6,145 nt of DNA from Anaerolineaceae bacterium (GCA_003158355.1 PMIV01000173.1:1-6145), one strand, 5' to 3'; shown: positions 1 through 5,777, numbered from the stretch's first letter. Made by a program: numbers and translations. The notes: generated from the letters alone by a model not told the origin.

Positions 1-576
1 CAGCAAAAACAAGAGGATAAGCCCTATTGCCGCCAGGGTCACGCCGGATCTTTTTCGCGGCTGCGCACCTTCGCCGGTCTTTCGATTCGCCTTAACTTTT
101 ATCGGTTGGGTAATTTCTTTTGATTTTTGCTCCCCTGCCCGAAAAGCCGCATAGCGGTCTGCATCTGTAGAAAACTCTCCGATCGGTTGAGGGGGTACAG
201 GCAGCGCCGGGCTTACACCGGCTTCGCTTTGTTGTTCCGGTAAAGACTGTGAAGGTACAACCAGTGGTTTAGTAATGGCCCTATTTGTGAATAGCTCTTC
301 CCGCGCAGTCACCTTTGAAAGTCGTTCCAAAGCCCATTGCATGCCTTTGGTCGCGCGTTGGCTGGTAGGGTTGATCTCGAGTGCTTTTTGCAGATAGGCC
401 ACGCTGGCCTGCGGGCTCGAAAGGGAGGCCAGGATCAGCCAGGGGTCTTCGAAATTTGGATCAAGCTGAACTGCTTCCATGGCCAAACGCCGTGCTTCGA
501 CAAATTGCTTCTTTTGTAAAGCGAATTGTGCGTTTTGGGTGGATAGCCGTGCCCCCAGCGGATCAATTTCTCTCAT
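1..576 (-). CDS. TPR-containing, membrane-anchored protein (C-terminus beyond the window)
   Basis: The gene starts at 576 and stays open for 192 codons to the window edge, so its C-terminus is missing. Residues 14-50 form one TPR-like helix pair (alternating small and aromatic residues, ending in QLDPNFEDPWLILASL), and residues 55-86 form a second, ending in ALEINP. A low-complexity Pro/Gln linker follows (about 100-160). A basic stretch (KANRK, PRKRS) then leads into a hydrophobic run from about 178 to the edge (GVTLAAIGLILLFLL), read as the start of a transmembrane helix. Positive charges before it predict an N-in topology, with the TPR part in the cytoplasm and the unseen domain outside. 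The ATG overlaps the amidase stop as ATGA and no good Shine-Dalgarno precedes it, so translation is probably coupled. The neighbour suggests a cell-wall role. An L,D-transpeptidase or sortase domain downstream would fit, but that is a guess. Confidence 0.8.
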   Translation of the reverse strand, partial: MREIDPLGARLSTQNAQFALQKKQFVEARRLAMEAVQLDPNFEDPWLILASLSSPQASVAYLQKALEINPTSQRATKGMQWALERLSKVTAREELFTNRAITKPLVVPSQSLPEQQSEAGVSPALPVPPQPIGEFSTDADRYAAFRAGEQKSKEITQPIKVKANRKTGEGAQPRKRSGVTLAAIGLILLFLL

Positions 577-1454
577 TTTGCCGCCGTTGCTGTCGGTGAA
601 ATACTTTCATTGCGCACAAAGCAGTTGATCCCATCGACAATACCCTGAGCTACCTCATCGGTACTTTCGGTCAGGATCTTGCGGTCTAAATTAAGAAAGC
701 CGGCTTCGATGATCGCGGCAGTAGTGTCAGTATTAATCTCATCAAAGGCATGATAATTGGTCATGTCATTGGTAATAGTGTTGGCGTGAAAAGGCAAACC
801 TGTTTTGGCATGATAACGATCGATCAGGCAGGCCGTCAGGCGGGAAGCTTTTTCGGGATAGGCGCTGTGCATAGCAGCAGCAACCTTGAACCCGGTTGCC
901 TGGTCGTTGACGTACTGGCACGAGTCATTATGGATCGAGACCAGCGCAATGGCTTTGTATTGTGACAGGCGGTCATCGAACTCGGCCAACAGGTCCACCT
1001 GGTAACCCTGGGCAGTCAACTTTTCCTGCACCAGCGTGGCAATCTTCAGGTTTACTTCTTGCTCCGTTAATCCATCAGCACAAACAGAACCGGAATCATT
1101 TTTCCAGTGCCCGGCGACAATGCCGATACGGTTCGCCGCGATATCAACTGCAGCCTGTGAAGTAACCTGTGAAATAGATGCGGGGTTTGCCTGCCAGGCT
1201 GTAAATAGCCTTTCCACCATTTGCCCGGAAAATAAATTATTTGGGGTAAAAAGAGTGAACAGGGTCGCAGCCAAAAAAGCATAGGTGGCAATGATCTGAA
1301 GTCCATTTAAGATGCTAAAACTTCCCACTTTGCCATTACTGCGCACCCGCCGGCTGGTGGGACGTTTATTTGGCTCGCTTTGATTTATGGGTAGCGAAGG
1401 CTGTGCTTCTTGAGGTTCTTCAGAGAACGGAGGTGTTTGAAAATTTGAATTCAT
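573..1454 (-). CDS. Membrane-anchored N-acetylmuramoyl-L-alanine amidase (Amidase_3 family)
   Basis: This protein is predicted to cut the amide bond between N-acetylmuramic acid and the L-Ala of the stem peptide in peptidoglycan. It has 293 residues: a Pro/Glu-rich cytoplasmic tail with a basic patch (RPTSRRVRSNGK, 31-42), a transmembrane helix at about 48-70, a short linker, and a catalytic domain at about 109-280. Expected zinc-site residues of the family are visible: H116 in VAGHW, E131 in LTEQEVN, H175 in SIHND. The catalytic Glu is E250 in IEAGF, where the family usually has ETGF. The start at 1454 is preferred over an in-frame ATG at 1580, because the longer version would cross the predicted minus-strand promoter and add 42 residues of atypical sequence. 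The tail before the helix suggests a single-pass anchor facing the wall rather than secretion. Four cysteines (125, 179, 209, 278) lie in the outer domain and could pair. It leads a two-gene unit with the TPR gene. Confidence 0.88.
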   Translation of the reverse strand: MNSNFQTPPFSEEPQEAQPSLPINQSEPNKRPTSRRVRSNGKVGSFSILNGLQIIATYAFLAATLFTLFTPNNLFSGQMVERLFTAWQANPASISQVTSQAAVDIAANRIGIVAGHWKNDSGSVCADGLTEQEVNLKIATLVQEKLTAQGYQVDLLAEFDDRLSQYKAIALVSIHNDSCQYVNDQATGFKVAAAMHSAYPEKASRLTACLIDRYHAKTGLPFHANTITNDMTNYHAFDEINTDTTAAIIEAGFLNLDRKILTESTDEVAQGIVDGINCFVRNESISPTATAAK

Positions 1455-1478
1455 AAGAATATTCTCACAATTGAAGGT

Positions 1479-1508
1479 ATTATAGCAAGGATTGTGCCAA
1501 TTCACTAA
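1479..1508 (-). promoter_or_regulatory. Predicted promoter of the amidase-TPR unit
   Basis: On the minus strand an extended -10 (TGC followed by TATAAT, 1487-1479) lies 25 nt from the amidase ATG, with a poor -35 (TTAGTG, 1508-1503) at an 18-bp spacing. Extended -10 elements tolerate weak -35 boxes. A 6-bp inverted repeat (CACAAT at 1466-1471, ATTGTG at 1491-1496) flanks the -10 and could be an operator half-site pair, though repeats this short arise by chance. Confidence 0.5.
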
Positions 1509-1527
1509 ACGGATCACTTTTTTTGAG

Positions 1528-1541
1528 ATTTTCCTGAAAAT
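1528..1541. promoter_or_regulatory. Short palindrome, possible operator between divergent genes
   Basis: ATTTTC-CT-GAAAAT is a perfect inverted repeat with 6-bp arms and a 2-bp spacer. It ends 7 bp before the plus-strand -35 box and lies upstream of the minus-strand promoter, where a dual-acting regulator could bind. No cognate regulator gene is in the window, and AT-rich palindromes of this size are common. Confidence 0.25.
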
Positions 1542-1548
1542 GCTGAAC

Positions 1549-1577
1549 TTGACTTGACCCGGGGGAAACAGTATAAA
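1549..1577 (+). promoter_or_regulatory. Predicted sigma-70-type promoter of the flavin reductase-AMMECR1 unit
   Basis: TTGACT (1549-1554) and TATAAA (1572-1577) are separated by exactly 17 bp, close to the housekeeping consensus. Transcription would start near 1584, giving a leader of about 36 nt. This placement argues against translation from the in-frame ATG at 1554. Confidence 0.65.
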
Positions 1578-1611
1578 CAAGATAGAGATTCTTACGCTTT
1601 AATTATATTTT

Positions 1612-1615
1612 GGAG
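1612..1615 (+). promoter_or_regulatory. Ribosome binding site that sets the flavin reductase start
   Basis: GGAG lies 4 nt before the ATG at 1620 in an A-rich context. The upstream in-frame ATG at 1554 has no comparable motif, so this site supports the shorter 161-residue product. Confidence 0.65.
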
Positions 1616-1619
1616 AAAA

Positions 1620-2105
1620 ATGTCAGAACTTTCAGAATCACTCCGAGAAGTGATGCGCGGTTGGCCGACCGGCGTTGCGGTAGTGACCAGTGAATTTAAC
1701 GGCCAGAAACATGGTATGACTGTCAATTCCCTCGCCTCAGTTTCATTGGACCCTCCCATCATCACCCTATCGCTGGCAAATCAATCGCGAACCTGGAACC
1801 TGGTCTCATCAAGCCGGTGCTTTGCCGTGACCATGTTAGATGTCACCCAAAAACACATCGCGGATATCTTTGCAGGAAAAGTCGCCGAAGATGAAGATCG
1901 TTTTGCCGGGGTTGAGACGATGACACTGGTATCCGGAGCGCCCCTTATTAAGGCAGGTCGGGCACATCTGGATTGCAAGGTACTGAACATGATCCCTTTG
2001 CACAATTCCACCCTCTTCGTAGCAGAGGTGGTCGCCGCCCGGGGAGATCTCGACCGGGCTCCATTGGTGTATTTGAATAGAGAATATCGGCAGGTGATTC
2101 TATGA
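1620..2105 (+). CDS. Flavin reductase-like FMN-binding protein
   Basis: The 161-residue product matches the single-domain, FMN-binding split-barrel flavin reductase family, which uses NAD(P)H to reduce flavin, often for a partner oxygenase. Visible hallmarks are the N-terminal WPTGVAVVTS strand (15-24), the flavin-binding GMTVNSLASVSLDPP segment (32-46), LSLANQSRTW (50-59), and AHLDCKV (115-121) leading to TLFVAEV (131-137). Members usually carry a Gly-Asp-His motif just before the TLFVGEV-type strand; here it reads LHNS (127-130), so nicotinamide or flavin handling may differ. Length is normal for the family and there is no signal peptide, so the protein is cytoplasmic. It has its own promoter and ribosome binding site, and its stop overlaps the next start (ATGA), so both proteins are probably made together. 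The family also includes flavoproteins with no known partner, so the true electron acceptor is unknown. Confidence 0.85.
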   Translation: MSELSESLREVMRGWPTGVAVVTSEFNGQKHGMTVNSLASVSLDPPIITLSLANQSRTWNLVSSSRCFAVTMLDVTQKHIADIFAGKVAEDEDRFAGVETMTLVSGAPLIKAGRAHLDCKVLNMIPLHNSTLFVAEVVAARGDLDRAPLVYLNREYRQVIL

Positions 2106-2674
2106 ATAATTCTGAATTGACGCTGGAAGAAAAGAAAAAGTTGTTGGTTCTGGCGCGGCAGGCGCTCGAGCTGGCCGTTGCCGGTAAAAAACTTCCTCAA
2201 ATCGCCTCTGAAGAGCTGACCCCCGCGCTGAAAGCTCCCGGAGCTGCGTTCGTGACCCTCACCATCGCCGGCGATCTGCGCGGCTGCATTGGCTCTTTGC
2301 AAGCCTTTCGCTCTCTGGTTGAGGATGTGCGTGAACATGCTGTCGATGCCGCGCTGAATGATTATCGTTTCCCTCCAGTTTCTGATGTTGAAGTTCCCCT
2401 GTTGGAAATTGAGATCTCGCACCTTTCCGCTCCGCAGCCCCTGGATTACAACCTTCCCCAGGACCTACCTGCTCAACTTAAGGCGAATGTGGATGGAGTT
2501 GTTTTGCGCGACGGTTCGCGCAGTGCCACATTTTTACCTCAGGTTTGGCAGCAGTTGCCAGACCCGCAGGATTTTCTCAATCAATTGTGCCTAAAAATGG
2601 GAGCTTCGGCTGATCTGTGGCGCAAGAAGAAGCTGCAGGTATCCACTTATAAAGTAGATGAGTTCCACGAATAG
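2102..2674 (+). CDS. amrA: AMMECR1 domain protein (AmmeMemoRadiSam system protein A)
   Basis: The 190-residue protein carries the AMMECR1 fold. Signature LRGCIGSLQAF spans residues 59-69, followed by the helix with the D/N-x-RFPPV motif (NDYRFPPV, 86-93), the EVPLLEIEIS strand (97-106), VDGVVLRDG (130-138), and the C-terminal SATFLPQVW (141-149) with DFLNQLCLKMG (157-167). The conserved Cys (C62) and Arg (R60) of the signature are present. In many bacteria and archaea this protein, called A, is encoded with a Memo-type dioxygenase-like protein (B) and a radical SAM enzyme. Neither partner is visible here. The biochemical role of the family is unsettled, so no reaction is assigned. An AGGTGA motif (2092-2097) inside the previous gene serves as ribosome binding site, and the ATGA overlap couples it to the flavin reductase. 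A strong terminator follows the TAG stop at once. The gene symbol is the family label rather than a verified name. Confidence 0.88.
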   Translation: MNNSELTLEEKKKLLVLARQALELAVAGKKLPQIASEELTPALKAPGAAFVTLTIAGDLRGCIGSLQAFRSLVEDVREHAVDAALNDYRFPPVSDVEVPLLEIEISHLSAPQPLDYNLPQDLPAQLKANVDGVVLRDGSRSATFLPQVWQQLPDPQDFLNQLCLKMGASADLWRKKKLQVSTYKVDEFHE

Positions 2675-2677
2675 AGA

Positions 2678-2720
2678 AAAGAAGCGATGCAAAGGTTGAC
2701 CTCGCATCGCTTCTTTGTTT
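2678..2720. terminator. Bidirectional intrinsic terminator between convergent units
   Basis: AAAGAAGCGATGC (2678-2690) and GCATCGCTTCTTT (2704-2716) pair perfectly over 13 bp around a 13-nt loop that itself contains AGGT-TG-ACCT. The plus strand continues as GTTTT and the minus strand as TTTTCTCT, so it can stop transcripts arriving from both sides. It begins 3 nt after the AMMECR1 stop and ends 3 nt before the stop codon of the opposing gene. Confidence 0.92.
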
Positions 2721-2986
2721 TAGAAATGGATATATTCGCCGACGTTCAGCACGAAGATCGAACAGCGTTTTTCTTCGGGGTTTTCCAATTGCGGAAAACT
2801 TCCACGGACCAATTCCAACGCCTTGGTCACCTGGTCATCCTCTACACCGCACAGCATAGTGTTCAAACCGCGTCGCAAGAATCCGCTGGTAGATGCGATC
2901 GTGGTCACCTTGTAATTCGCTGAGGTAAGTGCAGAGGTGACGTTATCTGCATCGATATCCTTTACAATCGCAATGATTAGTTTCAT
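2720..2986 (-). CDS. Short PstA/DarA-like PII-type protein (DUF970, cyclic di-AMP receptor family)
   Basis: The 88-residue product opens with MKLIIAIVKDIDA and continues with NYKVTTIASTSGFLRRG (24-40), the signature of the PII-like family that includes the cyclic di-AMP receptors PstA (Staphylococcus, Listeria) and DarA (Bacillus). Aligned from memory with S. aureus PstA without gaps, ligand-contact positions N24, T28, F36 and L37 are kept and R26 is Lys. Characterised members are near 109 residues; this one lacks about 21 residues of the long loop before the last strands, passing directly from QLENPEEKR to CSIFVLNVGEYIHF. These proteins are small cytoplasmic trimers that sense a nucleotide and pass the signal to a partner. 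The start is well supported: GAGGAG (2995-3000) lies 8 nt upstream, inside the end of the preceding gene, and the intergenic gap is 2 nt. It is the last gene of the glycosidase unit. Ligand binding is inferred. Confidence 0.85.
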   Translation of the reverse strand: MKLIIAIVKDIDADNVTSALTSANYKVTTIASTSGFLRRGLNTMLCGVEDDQVTKALELVRGSFPQLENPEEKRCSIFVLNVGEYIHF

Positions 2987-2988
2987 AG

Positions 2989-3342
2989 TTAGAACTCCTC
3001 AGAGTACTCCACTTCAAGAGAAAACACAGTCGCGCCGCCAACTGTGATCGGGGTTGGCGCTGGCATGGGCATGGGCGCGCTTTCGAGCGGAACAGCGATA
3101 AATTCAATACGCTGCCGGCAGTTTTCATGCAAAATATCCAACACCTTTTCTTTTACCCGGTCGGAGAAACCGACCAAAAGAGTGGCATTTCGCCTGCCCA
3201 GAAAAGCTCCCAGGCTAGGAAGCCGGGTTACAGAGATAGCCTCACGGTTAAGGCGAGTTTCAGTCACCTCAGCATCTTGTGCTTGCACAACTGCCACCAA
3301 CAATGTATCACATGTTTGTTCGGTCTTTTTTAGTCCTGGCAT
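2989..3342 (-). CDS. Long-loop PstA/DarA-like PII-type protein (DUF970 family)
   Basis: This 117-residue product is a divergent relative of the gene that follows it. It has an 11-residue N-terminal extension, then LLVAVVQAQDAE (14-25), VTRLPSLGAFLGRRNATLLVGFSD (38-61; T39, F47, L48, N52 and G58 match PstA T28, F36, L37, N41 and G47) and a C-terminal VGGATVFSLEV (101-111) like the GGATVF strand of S. aureus PstA. Positions matching PstA N24 and R26, both ligand contacts, are Ala35 and Ser37. The loop joining the two halves (about 85-100) is rich in Pro and Met (PMPMPAPTP). It is therefore full-length for the family but with an altered binding pocket. The ribosome binding site is AAAGGA (3355-3350), 7 nt before the ATG. 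The glycosidase stop is 14 nt upstream and the next start 2 nt downstream, so the gene sits in the middle of a three-gene unit. Confidence 0.75.
   Translation of the reverse strand: MPGLKKTEQTCDTLLVAVVQAQDAEVTETRLNREAISVTRLPSLGAFLGRRNATLLVGFSDRVKEKVLDILHENCRQRIEFIAVPLESAPMPMPAPTPITVGGATVFSLEVEYSEEF
2995..3000 (-). promoter_or_regulatory. Strong ribosome binding site inside the upstream gene
   Basis: GAGGAG on the minus strand lies 8 nt before the ATG at 2986, within the last codons of the long-loop PstA-like gene. It fixes the start of the short paralogue and suggests it is translated at least as well as its neighbour. Confidence 0.75.
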
Positions 3343-3356
3343 TTTTTCATCCTTTC

Positions 3357-5696
3357 TCAGGGAAGAATGCTCTTTTGCATACCAGCTTCAATAATTTCAA
3401 TTTTTGAGCCATTAACGGTGCTAATGGTAGTGCAATCGCGGTTCATTTGCACTTCGGCTCTTCCATATTGTACCGTAAATGGAGTTAAATAATCATTTAA
3501 ACCGTTGAAAATAATTTCCTTGGGGAAAACCCTTTCAATTCCCAGTGTTCGTAAAAATGGTAAAAGGACCACCAGACCATTCACGTTATCCTGGTTGCCA
3601 ACCCCTCTGCCATCGTCGGTTCGGATGGCGTCGTTTATTTTCCCATTTGTTTGCCATTGGTTGGTCGACCCGGCCAGAAAGGCCTGAAAAACCTCGGCTG
3701 CATTTTCTCGCAAACCGTAATTAAGCAGCCCCTCTGTCAATGTCGCGTTCCAAAACGGTAGAGAAGTATGCAGATGATCGGGGTAGCGGTCAATTGGCAA
3801 AGCGGCCAGGCCAAATTTACTCAAATAGCGTGGCAGCAAGGTCTGGCTTACCATCCGCCCTGCCTGCTCCGTTGAGAGCAATCCTGCCCATAACGGCAGC
3901 ATCAAGCTAATGTCTTCGTCGTCAAAACCGGCCAGGCTGATCGTGATTTCATCACCTTTTTGCAGCCCGGTGATCACAACCTTTTCCAGACTGGCAAAAA
4001 GGCAGGAACTGGTGAATCTGGCAATCCCTTCGTGAAACTGACCGGGGCTGAAATGAAATGCTTCTGAGGTTGAACCGCTCGAGTTTTTACCCTGCAGGGT
4101 GATATCCGCAATACCCGAAATTCCTTCTGCTTTGATACAGGAGACCACCAGGCGGCGCTCTCCTTTACAATCCAATTTCGGTTTAACGGAACCATTCGAA
4201 ACGGTTCGGTAAAGCTGGCTCGCGGGCAGGCATTGCCCTGTTTGAGCATCGCGGTAATAAAAAGCTGCTTTTTGCTCATCCCAGCACGCCAGAACGTGAC
4301 CTTTAATTTCCTCCGCTTTAGATTGCAGCCAGGCCAGTTCCTCACCTTTTTCCAAGGTCTGGCTGATCTGGAGCAACGCCTGGCATTCATGGTAGAGCAT
4401 CGCATTCAACGCCGGGCTGTCGATGAATCGCAGGTCAACACCCTGATCTGTCTTGTTCCAAATGGAATATAAGGGCGCGTTGTCCAACCCGGTCTGCAGC
4501 AAATGGTTCCATACAGGCCAGCTTGTATCCCCTTTAAACCAGCGTTTGAAGGCATCGAGCAACGGAGCATAAACCTGTTCCAACCAGGCTTTATCCTGTG
4601 AATAAACATTTACGTCACGGACGATCCCGGCCAGCAGCGGAGGGTTCAGCGCTTTACTGGCCGTGCCATTGGGCTTGATCGCCCAGGGAATGGCTCCATC
4701 CGCTTGTTGAAGATCGATGTATCCCATGATAATGTCTTTGAAAATCTCTGGCTCTGCCGGCAAAAGGATCCGGCTCATTTGCCACAGCTCGTAAACAGTC
4801 GAAGGTAAATTAGCCAGATTGTTTTTGGGTGAATATTTATAGGTTCCCAGCGGAGCATCCGGCTTACGGTTGGAAAGGATCATCCCTCTTTTTACCGGTG
4901 CAGGTCCCTGTATCAGACATTGAAGCGCTTTCACCTGGGATTCATACAGCAAATCGTCCAGCATAGAATTATCAGAGTGAAAATGGAAGATCTTTCGTTT
5001 TGCTTCCATTTCATGTTTTACCAGTTCGTTATCCCACTGCAGGGCGGTGTTTTGCCGGGCCAGTGTAAAGGAGGCTTCTTGAGAATCCAGCGACGCCAGA
5101 GACCAGCTCACGTGCCGTTCCGCCCCGGGAGCCAGCGTCATTTCCAGGGAGAGCGCCGGGTAAGCCTTTGTGGAAGGCTGCGGGCCTCCTGTCAGGAAGA
5201 ACACCGGCGACAGATCTTCGGTCGCGCCTTTTAGCACAGTGCTGATGCCCATTTCAGCGTTGGTCATGGCTTCCCCTTTCCCCTGCGGCTGCAGCAACAC
5301 GGCCCAGTCACAATTGAGAGAAAGTGAATCCGAACCGCTGTTGATTATGCCGACCCTGCCGCAAATCGATTGGGAGGAAGGAACCCAATATTCCAATTCA
5401 ACATCAACAGCAGGAAAAGGGCTGCAGGTGACCAGCAGATAATTGGTTAAGCGTTTTTCTATCCTTCCGGCGCGGAAAAACGTGCGCGGGTCAGTCAAAG
5501 TCGTCCCCAGCAGGGTGAAGCGCGGAAAGATCTTCATGCCCCGGCAGCGCAGTCCATACGTGGTTTGCACCGCCAGTGCCGGCGGTTCGCCGCTGCTGCC
5601 GTTGAACTCCCAGACCTGATCGTTTACCAGATTGATCTCAGTGAAGCGCCGATCCGCCGCCAGGGTCCGATTCATTTTGATTGAAAAATCTTCCAT
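3357..5696 (-). CDS. Cytoplasmic (alpha/alpha)6-barrel glycosidase, GH63-like or related
   Basis: The 779-residue protein has the order of an (alpha/alpha)6 glycoside hydrolase: a beta-rich N-terminal domain (about 1-215), a helical catalytic region (about 240-720) and a small beta-rich tail (about 725-779). In the helical part, DGAIPWAIKPNG (333-344), NPPLLAGIV (351-359) and TGLDNAP (402-408) resemble clan GH-G enzymes such as GH63, where the Asp of a GLDN/D-x-P motif is the general acid; that would be D405. Near the end, SLPFWNATLTEGLLNYGL (645-662) and GKINDAIRTDDGRGVGNQDN (685-704) match the place where GH63 enzymes carry their second catalytic acid; D689 is the best candidate, where relatives have Glu. 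A beta-rich insert (about 503-590) interrupts the helical domain. There is no signal peptide, so it acts in the cytoplasm, perhaps on an internal oligosaccharide, glycogen-like glucan or sugar osmolyte. The substrate cannot be told. No clear Shine-Dalgarno precedes the ATG at 5696; an in-frame ATG at 5675 is an alternative start. It leads the unit with both PstA-like genes. Confidence 0.7.
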   Translation of the reverse strand: MEDFSIKMNRTLAADRRFTEINLVNDQVWEFNGSSGEPPALAVQTTYGLRCRGMKIFPRFTLLGTTLTDPRTFFRAGRIEKRLTNYLLVTCSPFPAVDVELEYWVPSSQSICGRVGIINSGSDSLSLNCDWAVLLQPQGKGEAMTNAEMGISTVLKGATEDLSPVFFLTGGPQPSTKAYPALSLEMTLAPGAERHVSWSLASLDSQEASFTLARQNTALQWDNELVKHEMEAKRKIFHFHSDNSMLDDLLYESQVKALQCLIQGPAPVKRGMILSNRKPDAPLGTYKYSPKNNLANLPSTVYELWQMSRILLPAEPEIFKDIIMGYIDLQQADGAIPWAIKPNGTASKALNPPLLAGIVRDVNVYSQDKAWLEQVYAPLLDAFKRWFKGDTSWPVWNHLLQTGLDNAPLYSIWNKTDQGVDLRFIDSPALNAMLYHECQALLQISQTLEKGEELAWLQSKAEEIKGHVLACWDEQKAAFYYRDAQTGQCLPASQLYRTVSNGSVKPKLDCKGERRLVVSCIKAEGISGIADITLQGKNSSGSTSEAFHFSPGQFHEGIARFTSSCLFASLEKVVITGLQKGDEITISLAGFDDEDISLMLPLWAGLLSTEQAGRMVSQTLLPRYLSKFGLAALPIDRYPDHLHTSLPFWNATLTEGLLNYGLRENAAEVFQAFLAGSTNQWQTNGKINDAIRTDDGRGVGNQDNVNGLVVLLPFLRTLGIERVFPKEIIFNGLNDYLTPFTVQYGRAEVQMNRDCTTISTVNGSKIEIIEAGMQKSILP

Positions 5697-5735
5697 AGGT
5701 TGATTGTAAAAGCAGACCTCTGCGCGGTCAAATGA

Positions 5736-5765
5736 ATTATGCTAGAATGAAGAAAGCTTACACAA
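5736..5765 (-). promoter_or_regulatory. Possible promoter of the glycosidase-PstA unit
   Basis: On the minus strand CATAAT (5741-5736) lies about 40 nt before the glycosidase ATG, with TTGTGT (5765-5760) 18 bp further upstream. Both boxes are imperfect. They overlap the plus-strand promoter elements, so the two directions may compete for RNA polymerase. Confidence 0.35.
5740..5748 (+). promoter_or_regulatory. Extended -10 promoter element of the right-edge gene
   Basis: TGC-TAGAAT is an extended -10 element without a recognisable -35 at the proper distance. It resembles the TGC-TATAAT element in front of the amidase gene. Transcription would begin near 5755, about 23 nt before the ATG at 5778. 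Confidence 0.45.
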
Positions 5766-5777
5766 TTGGGATAAATA

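Noticed and set aside
1455..1580. N-terminal extension of the amidase from the ATG at 1580
   Set aside because: It would run through the predicted minus-strand promoter and the plus-strand promoter, and the added 42 residues (Cys/Asn-rich and basic) do not resemble the rest of the protein.
1554..1619. Upstream start for the flavin reductase at 1554
   Set aside because: The ATG lies between the -35 and -10 boxes of the predicted promoter and has no ribosome binding site; family length and GGAG at 1612-1615 favour 1620.
1781..2422. 213-codon open frame on the minus strand opposite the flavin reductase and AMMECR1 genes
   Set aside because: It is antisense to two well-recognised coupled genes, and its translation shows no recognisable domain and is rich in Arg/Gln as expected of a shadow frame.
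3051..3077. Short GGGCATGGGCATGG-type tandem repeat
   Set aside because: It encodes the Pro/Met loop of the PstA-like protein and has only two or three imperfect units, so it is not a separate repeat element.
3343..3350. Alternative ATG at 3350 for the long-loop PstA-like gene
   Set aside because: It is in a different reading frame from the family motifs and overlaps the ribosome binding site.
3044..3394. 116-codon plus-strand frame opposite the long-loop PstA-like gene
   Set aside because: The minus-strand product has clear family motifs; the GMGMG repeat in the plus frame is only the complement of the PMPMPAP loop.
3974..4405. 143-codon minus-strand frame inside the glycosidase
   Set aside because: It is an alternative frame of a recognised gene on the same strand, with a composition (Arg, Lys, Pro, Trp rich) typical of frameshifted coding sequence.
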